Assembly (NCBI GenBank): GCA_023144005.1
Contig: JAGLGN010000006.1
Span: 124,001-188,000 of the forward strand
Length of the DNA stretch: 64,000 nucleotides
Direction: 5' to 3'
Origin: a bacterium
Lineage (GTDB): Bacteria; AUK180
Positions within the stretch are counted from its first letter, which is position 1, and each line of letters opens with the position of its first letter. The notes under the pieces were generated by a model that ran no database searches, was not told the origin of the DNA, and was given only the letters and a program-made list of their open reading frames with translations. This document shows, one piece after another, positions 55,309 to 63,687 of this stretch. Position numbers and translations under genes: made by a program.

Positions 55309-55355
55309 TCAATTCCATTATCACATAGATAATGGAAGGTACGAGACGTGAAAAT

Positions 55356-55521
55356 GGATGATAGGGTGATAGGTTGATAGGTTTGTATGTGGAGAAAGAA
55401 ACAAATGTAATTGATATTTGACTTCTTCACGGGACACGTGAAACCTTGTCCCTTGTGCACTGCGAAGCGTCATTCTTCATCTCTTAACTAACCTCTAACC
55501 TCCAGCCTCTAACCTCTATCC
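55356..55521. repeat. Intergenic repeats between the kor operon and polysaccharide genes
   Basis: Copy 3 of the GATGATAGGGTGATAGGTTG repeat (55356-55383), the reverse copy of the GAAGAATGACGCTTCGCAGT repeat (about 55471-55491), and CTAACCTCTAACCTCCAGCC-type sequence (55484-55521) matching the reverse of 17165-17192. No gene seen. Confidence 0.65.
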
Positions 55522-55535
55522 TACTTATCCCTTTA

Positions 55536-55564
55536 TTGCATTTGCGCCGCAAAAGAATTATAAT
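55536..55564 (+). promoter_or_regulatory. Leaderless-type promoter of the flippase gene
   Basis: TTGCAT (55536-55541), 17-bp spacer, TATAAT (55559-55564), five bases, ATG 55570. No Shine-Dalgarno sequence is possible in the predicted transcript. Confidence 0.75.
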
Positions 55565-55569
55565 TATCT

Positions 55570-57018
55570 ATGCTGGAAGGAATAAAAAAGATCCTACAAA
55601 AATCCTTTAATAAAGATAATCTGGAATTCATCCGACATTCCAAAAATTATGTGTCGGGGGAATTGATAAAGAAATTCGCCGCCTTTCTGGTTCTGCCCAT
55701 ATTCACACGCTTGATCAATCCCGCTCAATACGGGCTTTTGTCGCTATTCAATACCCTTCTGGGGTTGATCACTGTTATCATATTTTTTAATATACAGGGA
55801 GCATTTTCCAGATACTGGTATGAGAAGGCGGATGATTATAATGATTTCGTTCTTTCCAATCTGATTTTTGCCGCATTCCTTTTTGCTGTTTTTTCCCCTT
55901 TGCTGATCATCTTTTCAAAGGAAGTGTCAGCTTTCATCGGACTGCCTACGGGAAATAATATTGTCATTTTCGCGGTATGCGGAGCGGCAGCGGGATTTCC
56001 TTTCATAGTATTTCTGAAATACCTTAACACATCTAAACAGAGCAAGAAATACACTTTTATAAATGTAGTCGAAAGCGTCTCATTATTGCTGATCTCCGTT
56101 CTCCTGGTCTATTTGCTGAAAGAGGAGCGGTATCTGGGAAGGATATACTCAATAATAGGGATAACGGGAGCTTTTTCCCTGTACTCGCTTGCCAAACTGC
56201 TGGGAATGAAGGGCAGGTTCAAATTTAAACATATCAAGTATGCCCTGCTCTTTGGCGTACCGCTCGTACCGCATGCTCTATCGGGATATGTTTTAGGGTA
56301 TTTTGACCGCATCATAATCCAGCAATTAACATCATCAACTCAGACGGGATTGTATTCATTTGCCTATAATGTGGGACTTATAATGAATATGATAGTTATC
56401 GGACTCAATAAAGCATGGGTACCGCAATTCTACGGATTTCTTCGCGACGAGCGAAGAGAAGCGATCGTGGGAGTGGTAAGAAATTACAGCCGTATCATCT
56501 ATTTCTTTGCGGGTTCCCTTATCCTCTTTTCAAAGGAGCTTGTTTTCATATTAGCTGGGAAACAATATCATTCTTCCGCGCCTTTGGTCCCCATTATCGT
56601 TCTGGGATATGTTTCATATTTCATCTATACTATTTATGCCAATTATGCTTTCGCCAGAAAAAAAACATTGTTGATATCAATAAGCACTCTAATCGCGGCC
56701 ACTGTGAATATTATTCTCAACTATACATTTATTCCGATCTATGGATATGCGGCGGCGGCGTATACTACCTGGGCATCATGGACACTTTTGATCTTCCTGC
56801 ACTATTGCAATGTCAGGGTAATATTAAGAGAAAAGGTCATATCTCCGCTGATCGTATTATCCCGATATCCGCTGCTGATATGCGCGGCATTGTTCTACTA
56901 CCTGCAGGAGCGTTTCATCGGAGGACTGCCGGGATTCTTGTTTAAGGTACTCTTTTATGGTATATTCACATGGATGATGTTCAGAGGTAAATATGGGAAT
57001 CATAAACAAAGCGGGTAA
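55570..57018 (+). CDS. Polysaccharide flippase (Wzx/MATE type)
   Basis: A 482-residue membrane protein with about 12-14 segments: NYVSGELIKKFAAFLVLPIFTRLINPAQYGLLSLFNTL at the start, FGVPLVPHALSGYVLGYFDRIIIQQLTSSTQTGLYSFAYNVG in the middle, both typical of O-antigen/polysaccharide export flippases. It moves lipid-linked sugar units across the inner membrane. Confidence 0.9.
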   Translation: MLEGIKKILQKSFNKDNLEFIRHSKNYVSGELIKKFAAFLVLPIFTRLINPAQYGLLSLFNTLLGLITVIIFFNIQGAFSRYWYEKADDYNDFVLSNLIFAAFLFAVFSPLLIIFSKEVSAFIGLPTGNNIVIFAVCGAAAGFPFIVFLKYLNTSKQSKKYTFINVVESVSLLLISVLLVYLLKEERYLGRIYSIIGITGAFSLYSLAKLLGMKGRFKFKHIKYALLFGVPLVPHALSGYVLGYFDRIIIQQLTSSTQTGLYSFAYNVGLIMNMIVIGLNKAWVPQFYGFLRDERREAIVGVVRNYSRIIYFFAGSLILFSKELVFILAGKQYHSSAPLVPIIVLGYVSYFIYTIYANYAFARKKTLLISISTLIAATVNIILNYTFIPIYGYAAAAYTTWASWTLLIFLHYCNVRVILREKVISPLIVLSRYPLLICAALFYYLQERFIGGLPGFLFKVLFYGIFTWMMFRGKYGNHKQSG

Positions 57019-57505
57019 ACCCTTCAGAAAATTAAAGTCCTTCTGCCTGACGCGCGGCGCAAAAAGCCGTCTCGGAGCTTATGGAAAAGGTCTTCGAGTA
57101 AATCATAAGTGCCGTTTCAGCAAGCACACATATATAGGAAATAATTGCCATTTTAACGGGATCTCCATCGAAGGCGGCGGCAAGGTGACCATCAGGGACA
57201 ACTTCCATTCGGGCCACTCGATAATCCTCATCACACAAAATCATAATTATGAAGGAGACGAGCTTCCTTATGATTCAAAATACACTCTCAAAGACATAGT
57301 TATCGAAGAAAATGTGTGGCTGGGAAGCAGAGTGATAATACTGGGAGGAGTTACCATCGGCGAAGGCGCGATCATACAGGCGGGAAGCGTTGTTGTAAAT
57401 GACATTCCTCCGCTCGGCATAGCGGGAGGCCATCCGGCGAAGGTCTTCAGAAGCAGGGACAAGGATCATTATCAAAAATTAAAATTTCAGAAGAAATTTC
57501 ATTAG
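56993..57505 (+). CDS. Hexapeptide-repeat acyltransferase
   Basis: A 170-residue left-handed beta-helix protein: YIGNNCHFNGISIEGGGKVTIRDNFHSGHS, LKDIVIEENVWLGSRVIILGGVTIGEGAIIQAGSVVVNDIPP and GGHPAKVFRSRD at the end. It resembles sugar O-acetyltransferases (NeuD/WbbJ type). It overlaps the flippase gene by 26 bases and converges with the next gene. Confidence 0.9.
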   Translation: MGIINKAGKPFRKLKSFCLTRGAKSRLGAYGKGLRVNHKCRFSKHTYIGNNCHFNGISIEGGGKVTIRDNFHSGHSIILITQNHNYEGDELPYDSKYTLKDIVIEENVWLGSRVIILGGVTIGEGAIIQAGSVVVNDIPPLGIAGGHPAKVFRSRDKDHYQKLKFQKKFH

Positions 57506-58632
57506 AATTTATCGATATAACCCTTCATTATCTTTTCAGCTGAATTGATAGTGTCTTCAAGAGACGAAAAGCCGATCCAATCGTTCCCAATATGATCCTC
57601 TATTATTTTCTTTGTCTGCTCTACCATTCTTCTTGAAGATGATGTGACAGGAAATATCTTTCCTATCGCTTTTCTGATAAACACACTATTGACCGTATTG
57701 CTTATCTTGCCGAAAAATGTGTATCTCCAACCGTCTATGCTGTTCAAAGAGAAGGCGGCCTGGACACCGCGGCCGCGCCCGTCCTCATTGATCAGAATAG
57801 AGGGCGCCAATCGGCTGAGAAAGTGTATATGGGCATGTACGCGATAGCCTACGTGCAGGTCGCAATCGGAGTAGAAGGCGATATTGTCAAGATCATAGGA
57901 AGTATCATGGATGCTTATTCTATCCGGAGACAGGGCTCGTAGTTTATCCGCAAGCGCACGGGCGGTATCGGCTTCCGTTTCGGTCGTGAACTCATCGGCT
58001 GAAAGCCCCCGATGAAAGGAAATCTGGAACTTCGCATTGGGAAAAATTCGGCTCAATTGCAATAGCAGCTCCGCGCTTTGCTCGTGATACACGGATAATT
58101 GCGGGGGTGTAAATGCGATCGAGTTTATCTCGGCAGGCGGCAGGAAGCTATCGGGCAAACCTTCTGGGCGATACCATGCCGGGCAGCCGGTCATTAATGC
58201 CGGAAAGCCGTTTTTTTCTAAAACTGTTGCGGTTAAAGGGTCGCGGCAGCTCAAAGGACCGACGCATTCTTTCATTCTATTCAGCAATCTCAAGGAATCT
58301 CCGCTGAATCTATATCCCTTAAGATCAAGCATGTCGCCGGGAAAACTCTTCCAGCCCAGGCCAAGAGGAATGATAGGGACTTTGATCTGGTCCAGGTCGG
58401 CAAAGAGTTTGTAAATACCGGGATACATCTCGCGCCGATACCCCGGACCGCCCAATATTATTATACCTTTGGAAGAATTGATCTTTTCAAGTTGAGAAAC
58501 GGAGAACTCCTGCCAATGAGGAAGCACCTCGAATTCTTCGTCCGGTTTATGTTTTTTTAATAATTTCAATGCTCTGTCTGTTATGAGGAAATCACCCAAA
58601 TTCTTCTTTGCTCCGGTAAGACAAATATACAT
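57502..58632 (-). CDS. Polysaccharide pyruvyl transferase-family protein
   Basis: A 376-residue protein: GAKKNLGDFLITDRALKLLKK at the start, GIIILGGPGYRREMYPGI, CVGPLSCRDPLTATVLEKNG, LHVGYRVHAHIHFLSRLAPSILI. This is the PS_pyruv_trans pattern (GDx, R-D, H-x-H). Members add pyruvate ketals or are other sugar-transfer enzymes. It directly follows neuB. Confidence 0.82.
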   Translation of the reverse strand: MYICLTGAKKNLGDFLITDRALKLLKKHKPDEEFEVLPHWQEFSVSQLEKINSSKGIIILGGPGYRREMYPGIYKLFADLDQIKVPIIPLGLGWKSFPGDMLDLKGYRFSGDSLRLLNRMKECVGPLSCRDPLTATVLEKNGFPALMTGCPAWYRPEGLPDSFLPPAEINSIAFTPPQLSVYHEQSAELLLQLSRIFPNAKFQISFHRGLSADEFTTETEADTARALADKLRALSPDRISIHDTSYDLDNIAFYSDCDLHVGYRVHAHIHFLSRLAPSILINEDGRGRGVQAAFSLNSIDGWRYTFFGKISNTVNSVFIRKAIGKIFPVTSSSRRMVEQTKKIIEDHIGNDWIGFSSLEDTINSAEKIMKGYIDKF

Positions 58633-59699
58633 TAATTCCCTAACATATCAAAATTTATTGTCGTATCGTCCGGAATATCCCGGAGTGCGGTCTTGCCCAA
58701 TGCTTCATCCGCTCTATATGGCGGGATACCAGTGCCGGGTCTTTTAAAGGTAATATTGTCGATAGTGAGTTTTTCTCCTTTTTTGATCTTGCCGTTTGAG
58801 ACCAGTGATCTGCGGGCAAAGGACTTGGAGTTCTCCTCCCCCGGTAGACAGGCTTTCTCTTTAGAGCCGGCAAGTTTGATGAATCTGGAGGCCTTATTCA
58901 GAAATTTCTTTGCGTCCTTTGCATCCATGGCATGGTAGTGGTCATTGCCGGCGAGTGCTTTGTTCAGAGTAAAATGCTTTTCAATGACGCGAGCTCCCAG
59001 TACGAAAGCTGAAAATAAATTATCCATTTCAGAGTCGGGAACCGTATGGTCCGAATAACCCAATACAAGATCAGGAAAATGCTCTTTAAGGTCTCTGATC
59101 ATAAGAAGATTCGCGTCCTCATCGGGAGTCGGATACTCCAGAATGCAATGCATGACACCTACCATCTTATTGCCGGTAGAAAAAACCGCGTCAACGGCGC
59201 GCCGGATCTCCCTGATCTCGGCTGCGCCCGTAGAAATAAGCATTGGCTTTTTCTTTTTTGCCATATACTTGATGAACGGTATATTATTTATATCTGAAGA
59301 GGAGACCTTGTAAATATCCATAAGGCCCTCTAAATAATCCGCGGCTTCCTCATCAAAGGGAGTTGACATAAAATCTATTTCCTTCTCCTTAGAATACAGA
59401 GACAGTTCTTCGTATTGTTCGGCGCCGAAATGGTCGAATTTTTCAAAGAGCTCCCTCTGGGACCCGATACTTTCCTTGCTGGTATCCCAATAGGAAGGGG
59501 CTGAGGCGGTAACCAGTTTATCACCCTTATAGCTTTGGAATTTGACGCAATGTATTCCGGCGGCAACGGCTTCGTCTATCATGAGTTTGGCGGCGGCAAG
59601 CGGGCTTATTTCCCTTTCTTTCGCGATATCATAATAATTCACGCCGATCTCGGCTATCAGATACACATCCCCGAAACATTTAAACTCTTCAAATCTCAT
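58632..59699 (-). CDS. NeuB/SpsE-type nonulosonic acid synthase
   Basis: A 355-residue PEP-dependent sugar acid synthase: VYLIAEIGVNYYDIA, AVAAGIHCVKFQSYK, STPFDEEAADYLEG, KVSSSDINNIPFIKYMAKKKKPMLISTGAA, LGYSDHTVP and VIEKHFTLNKALAGNDHYHAM, plus an SAF (antifreeze-like) domain at the end (RRSLVSNGKIKKGEKLTIDNI). It condenses PEP with a hexosamine to make sialic, legionaminic or pseudaminic acid; which one is not decided here. Overlaps the NeuA-PseG gene by ATGA. Confidence 0.92.
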   Translation of the reverse strand: MRFEEFKCFGDVYLIAEIGVNYYDIAKEREISPLAAAKLMIDEAVAAGIHCVKFQSYKGDKLVTASAPSYWDTSKESIGSQRELFEKFDHFGAEQYEELSLYSKEKEIDFMSTPFDEEAADYLEGLMDIYKVSSSDINNIPFIKYMAKKKKPMLISTGAAEIREIRRAVDAVFSTGNKMVGVMHCILEYPTPDEDANLLMIRDLKEHFPDLVLGYSDHTVPDSEMDNLFSAFVLGARVIEKHFTLNKALAGNDHYHAMDAKDAKKFLNKASRFIKLAGSKEKACLPGEENSKSFARRSLVSNGKIKKGEKLTIDNITFKRPGTGIPPYRADEALGKTALRDIPDDTTINFDMLGN

Positions 59700-61342
59700 T
59701 TTTTCCTCTCATATGAAAGGATAAAGCCAACCACCCGGGAGGCACCGGAACCGAGATCGTGCGCGCAGAGGCGGTCGTACATCTTTTTTCTGAATGATGT
59801 TGAGCTTGCTATTTTTTTCAATGCCCTTTCCAGCCGGGCCGGCGAAACAAGATCTCCCCTGCCTAAAAAAAATATTCCGTTTTTCAAAGAAGCAAAACGG
59901 TGGCGCATCTCACGCGGGTTCTGTGCCATTACAAGCGTCGGTACGGCAAGGGATGAGAATTCATAAACCGTACGGCCGGCTGAGGTTATGCCGAGATCTG
60001 CTTTCCCCATGAATTCCCCCATATTCTTCACATCCCTGTAGATATTTACTTTACCATTGTTTCTGTATGTCTTTTCAAGTTCTTTGCTGCCCTTGAATCC
60101 CAGTCCGAGAACAACATTGATATCGGCTTGAATATTCAAACGGCAAAGCGCATCTAGTGTCTTGGATGTAAGGCCAGCTTCATCGACGCCGCCGAAAGTC
60201 ACGAGAATATTGTCTATTTTCTTTGCAAAAGGCCTTCTTGGGATTATTCTGAGATCATTTCTAAGGCAGTAATATTTCCTTCCCGAAAAATGATTGCCGG
60301 CGGGATGAGGGGTTTCATACAGGGCATTTATCACCAGATCCGCTTCTTTCGAACCGGGACCCATATCCTCAAAACTTACGGTTAATTTCGAATGGCTCTT
60401 TAGAAGCTTCATTTCTTTCAAATTCGTATCGAGCGTGTCATTGATTATTATATCGGGCGAAAATTGCTCCAGAATGCGCCGGAGGCCCTGAGAATTCTCA
60501 AATAATTCCAAGGGATAATTGCTTGATCTTAATTTCTCGATACCTTCCTTATGATTTTTTGGAATGGTGAAAAGGACATTGTGATCGACCAGTTCATCCG
60601 CAAGGATCAGCCCTCTGTATATATGGCCGAGACCGGTGCTTCTTTTGCCGATCAGGTTGATCAGTATTTGTTTTTTACCGAGAATATGCGATGCAGAAGC
60701 CCAATCTGTCTGGTTATCAATATCAATGCTTTCCTCACGGGTCAGCGGGAAGACGGCAATTTTTTTTCCGAAGCGGGAACCACTCGCGAGGACAGCTCTA
60801 TCACAGATCACAAAGCCGCCTGTCTCTTTGAATCTTAGTGGAAGCTGCTGTCGATTCACTCGCTTTTCATAAAGGGGCGTGTACTTACCTTTGCTGATGC
60901 CCCATGCAAGATGCGTATCGGGGGCAGCGGAAAGCAAACTGTCATGTCTTTCATTTGAGAATGTTTCCATGGCTTTGTCAATAGAGGATACCTTGAGTGT
61001 GGGAGATGTAGGCTGCAGAGTAATAATTATTTTGAAGCTTCGGGAAAGCATTGCCTCTACTTCTTTGACACCGTGAGCGATAACCGGCTCCAATGTAACA
61101 TCGTCCGATGCCAGCTGCGAAGGCCTGTTCAGAACCCGCGCTCCGCATTGCCGGGCATAATATGCGATCTCATCATCATCGGTGGAGACAAAGACCACGT
61201 CTATGTATTTTGAGTTAAGGGCATTTTCGATAGAATAGCCCAATAACGGCTTCCCTTTTAAGAAACGGACATTCTTTCTGGGAATGCCTTTGGAGCCGCC
61301 GCGGGCAGGGATCAGGCATAAAACGCTTTTACCGTCTATCAT
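59696..61342 (-). CDS. Fused CMP-nonulosonate cytidylyltransferase and PseG-like protein
   Basis: A 548-residue fusion. Residues 1-225 are NeuA-like: LCLIPARGGSKGIPRKNVRFLKGKPLLGYSI, VSTDDDEIAYYARQCGA, LQPTSPTLKVSSID. Residues about 226-548 are PseG/SpsG-like, a GT-B fold: GKRSTGLGHIYRGLILADEL, ILVTFGGVDEAGLTSKTL, ITSAGRTVYEFSSLAVPTLVMAQN. In the pseudaminic acid pathway PseG hydrolyses the UDP-sugar and PseF adds CMP; here both are joined. ATG 61342 lies six bases after a TATAAT box. Confidence 0.92.
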   Translation of the reverse strand: MIDGKSVLCLIPARGGSKGIPRKNVRFLKGKPLLGYSIENALNSKYIDVVFVSTDDDEIAYYARQCGARVLNRPSQLASDDVTLEPVIAHGVKEVEAMLSRSFKIIITLQPTSPTLKVSSIDKAMETFSNERHDSLLSAAPDTHLAWGISKGKYTPLYEKRVNRQQLPLRFKETGGFVICDRAVLASGSRFGKKIAVFPLTREESIDIDNQTDWASASHILGKKQILINLIGKRSTGLGHIYRGLILADELVDHNVLFTIPKNHKEGIEKLRSSNYPLELFENSQGLRRILEQFSPDIIINDTLDTNLKEMKLLKSHSKLTVSFEDMGPGSKEADLVINALYETPHPAGNHFSGRKYYCLRNDLRIIPRRPFAKKIDNILVTFGGVDEAGLTSKTLDALCRLNIQADINVVLGLGFKGSKELEKTYRNNGKVNIYRDVKNMGEFMGKADLGITSAGRTVYEFSSLAVPTLVMAQNPREMRHRFASLKNGIFFLGRGDLVSPARLERALKKIASSTSFRKKMYDRLCAHDLGSGASRVVGFILSYERKK

Positions 61343-61348
61343 AAGAAC

Positions 61349-61377
61349 ATTATACAGGATTTAAAGAAAATTTCCAG
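61349..61377 (-). promoter_or_regulatory. Leaderless-type promoter of the NeuA-PseG operon
   Basis: CTGGAA (61372-61377), 17-bp spacer, TATAAT (61349-61354), six bases, ATG 61342. The -35 box is weak. Confidence 0.6.
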
Positions 61378-61378
61378 A

Positions 61379-61407
61379 TTGGAATAAATGAGCAAATAAG
61401 TTAAAAT
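61379..61407 (+). promoter_or_regulatory. Leaderless-type promoter of the glycosyltransferase-like gene
   Basis: TTGGAA (61379-61384), 17-bp spacer, TAAAAT (61402-61407), five bases, ATG 61413. Back to back with the promoter above. Confidence 0.6.
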
Positions 61408-61412
61408 ACTTC

Positions 61413-62798
61413 ATGGACCCCTATTTGAAAGCATATGAGGAATTTACTGAATTGGAGATCGCCTTCGATCTTGATACTCTTCGGCTGAATGAAGCGAATC
61501 CCTGGGAATTGATCCGCTTCTTCGCCTATAATGAATTGATGAAGGCACGGGGGGTATTCGGTGAGGGCCAGCACAGAGCACACAAGGGAGTTCTTAAAAA
61601 GCTCAAAGAGCATTCTGTGCCGTTCTTCGGCCATGATCCCATCACTGCACCGAGAGACAGGGTGCTCGTTATCGGCCATCAGAGGCGCATCAAAACGGAT
61701 CAAGGACTTTATCGCGATGTCTATTGTGAGCCGTATCTCGAAATTATGCAGAAAAACAATATCCCGTTCAATTATATGGAGCGTCCCTATTCTCTGCCGG
61801 CACATTTCACTCCGACAGAAACAAAGAAGGTCTTTTACCTTGACAATATACTGCTTGGGAAACACGACAGCGGAAGCAAGGAGAACTTTGTTTCTCTGTT
61901 AAAAACAAAAGCTGCGCAGTTTTGCAAGGAACTGGGCATACCAAGCGGCCCTTTAATGGCATATATTGACAATGCCGGAAGGCATTTTTCAGCAGGAACT
62001 GATAATATCCGCCGTCTTCTTAAAAAGATAGTCCCGAAAAAGATCGTTATGGCGATAGGATATATAAGGGTAAATCAGCTCATTTCACTGGAAGCGAAAA
62101 AAATGGGCATCGAAGTGATCGAGATACAGCATGGGATAATCTCCAAATTCCATATGGGATATTCATATGAGAAGTGGCGGAAAAACCCGCCGGCATTTCC
62201 TGACAAGATACTTCTTTTCGGAGATGACTGGGCCGCTTGCGCCCCATTCCCAATAGACAATAAAGAGCTCATAACCTTGGGCGCTCCGCGTTTTCAGGAT
62301 AAAAAGAAGATATCTCAAGGCATCGGGGCAAGGAAGAATATTCTATTTATTTCACAGGGATCCATAGGAGAAAATATCATTTCGGCGGCACTGGAGCTGG
62401 AAAAATCGGTAGATGAAGAATTACATATCGGAATTAAGCTGCATCCGGCGGAAGTGGGAAGAAAGTCGAAGATATACGATCAATTAAGGCAAAACGGAAA
62501 TATTGATATATTTGACGGAAATGAGGACATATACGCCTTATATGAACAGTACGGGACGGCGGTCGGGGGATATTCCACCGCTTTATTGGAAGCCAGAGAG
62601 TTCGGACTGGTTGCCTATTGTCTCGATGTGCCGGGGGTACATTATTTCGATAGATTTATTACAAACAAGAAAGTGAGTCTTATTTCCTCTATTCATCATT
62701 TAGCCGAAACGATCAAAAAACAGGGCGATAGCAAAAATAGAAATACGGGGAATATCTTTTCCGATTTCCGGCCGGATAAGTTTCTGGAACTACTGTAA
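61413..62798 (+). CDS. Putative capsule glycosyltransferase, sialyltransferase-like GT-B protein
   Basis: A 461-residue soluble protein. The C-terminal half has the GT-B nucleotide-binding pattern: EVIEIQHGIISKFHMGYSYEKW, DKILLFGDDWAACAPFP, ITLGAPRFQDKKK, ILFISQGSIGEN, GIKLHPAEVGRKSKIY, AVGGYSTALLEAREFGL. Proteins with QHG, KxHP and G-G-x-ST blocks include capsule polymerases and polysialyltransferases. Beside NeuA/NeuB genes, a CMP-nonulosonate-using transferase is likely, though not proven. Confidence 0.65.
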   Translation: MDPYLKAYEEFTELEIAFDLDTLRLNEANPWELIRFFAYNELMKARGVFGEGQHRAHKGVLKKLKEHSVPFFGHDPITAPRDRVLVIGHQRRIKTDQGLYRDVYCEPYLEIMQKNNIPFNYMERPYSLPAHFTPTETKKVFYLDNILLGKHDSGSKENFVSLLKTKAAQFCKELGIPSGPLMAYIDNAGRHFSAGTDNIRRLLKKIVPKKIVMAIGYIRVNQLISLEAKKMGIEVIEIQHGIISKFHMGYSYEKWRKNPPAFPDKILLFGDDWAACAPFPIDNKELITLGAPRFQDKKKISQGIGARKNILFISQGSIGENIISAALELEKSVDEELHIGIKLHPAEVGRKSKIYDQLRQNGNIDIFDGNEDIYALYEQYGTAVGGYSTALLEAREFGLVAYCLDVPGVHYFDRFITNKKVSLISSIHHLAETIKKQGDSKNRNTGNIFSDFRPDKFLELL

Positions 62799-63656
62799 CC
62801 GCTTCTTGCCGGTTTTAAAAAATATCCCTCGAAACAATCCGTTTAAATATGCTGCCGCGAGTATAATAAAAAGCAGTCGCTCACGAAGAGTCAATCTGAT
62901 GGATAAGGTTTGGGATACTGACGCACCGGCCTTTTTGAAAGGGTAGGATACTAACTTGATCAGAAAACTTTTGACACTCATCGTCCCGGTCTGGGCATGA
63001 CCGATGCCAATTCTGTATCTCTTCTTCCACATCGACACAAAGGTTTTCTTGGAATGATGAAGCACGCGCACATCGGGAGCGTATATCATTGAGAAGCCTT
63101 TCTCCGTCGCGCTTTTACTCCATAACATATCGGCGCCGGAAACGATTTCCACAGGAAAGATACCCTGGGAAAGAAAGACAGAATTTCTGATCAATAAATT
63201 CCCCCCGGCTGACATCCCCTTTTTGGAATAATTGCGTTGATTCACATGCATCTTAGCATCCATTTGTTCCCAGATATTATGATCCGATTCCCTGTATAGC
63301 TCGATATGTCCCGCCACCATATCATATTTCCTCAAGTACTCCAGAGCATTTTCCAGCCAATCAGCAAGCGGTATACAATCATCGTCTATGAAAGCGATAA
63401 GATCGCCCGATACTGATGCCAATCCAAGATTGCGGGCGGCATAAGATGAGGCGATCGTATCTTCTCTTACTATCTGAACATCCAATCCGTTCAATGATCT
63501 GAGATATTTCTCCGAATCATCTGTCGTCAGGTTCAAGACCACTATCACCTCGAAGTTATTATATGTCTGTGCCTTCAGAGCCTCCATGCATTGCGGTAAT
63601 ACGCCCATGCCGTTATGAGAAGGTATAATAATCGAAAATTTTTCTTCGCTTTTCAT
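62790..63656 (-). CDS. Family 2 glycosyltransferase
   Basis: A 288-residue GT-A enzyme: FSIIIPSHNGMGVLPQCMEALKAQTYNNFEVIVVLN, LGLASVSGDLIAFIDDDCIPLADWLENAL (DDD metal site) and a membrane-proximal C-terminal end (LLFIILAAAYLNGLF). It inverts and transfers a sugar in surface glycan assembly. It converges on the gene at 61413, overlapping by nine bases. Confidence 0.9.
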   Translation of the reverse strand: MKSEEKFSIIIPSHNGMGVLPQCMEALKAQTYNNFEVIVVLNLTTDDSEKYLRSLNGLDVQIVREDTIASSYAARNLGLASVSGDLIAFIDDDCIPLADWLENALEYLRKYDMVAGHIELYRESDHNIWEQMDAKMHVNQRNYSKKGMSAGGNLLIRNSVFLSQGIFPVEIVSGADMLWSKSATEKGFSMIYAPDVRVLHHSKKTFVSMWKKRYRIGIGHAQTGTMSVKSFLIKLVSYPFKKAGASVSQTLSIRLTLRERLLFIILAAAYLNGLFRGIFFKTGKKRLQ

Positions 63657-63687
63657 TGTCCAGCCTTCATATATTTATCTCATATCC

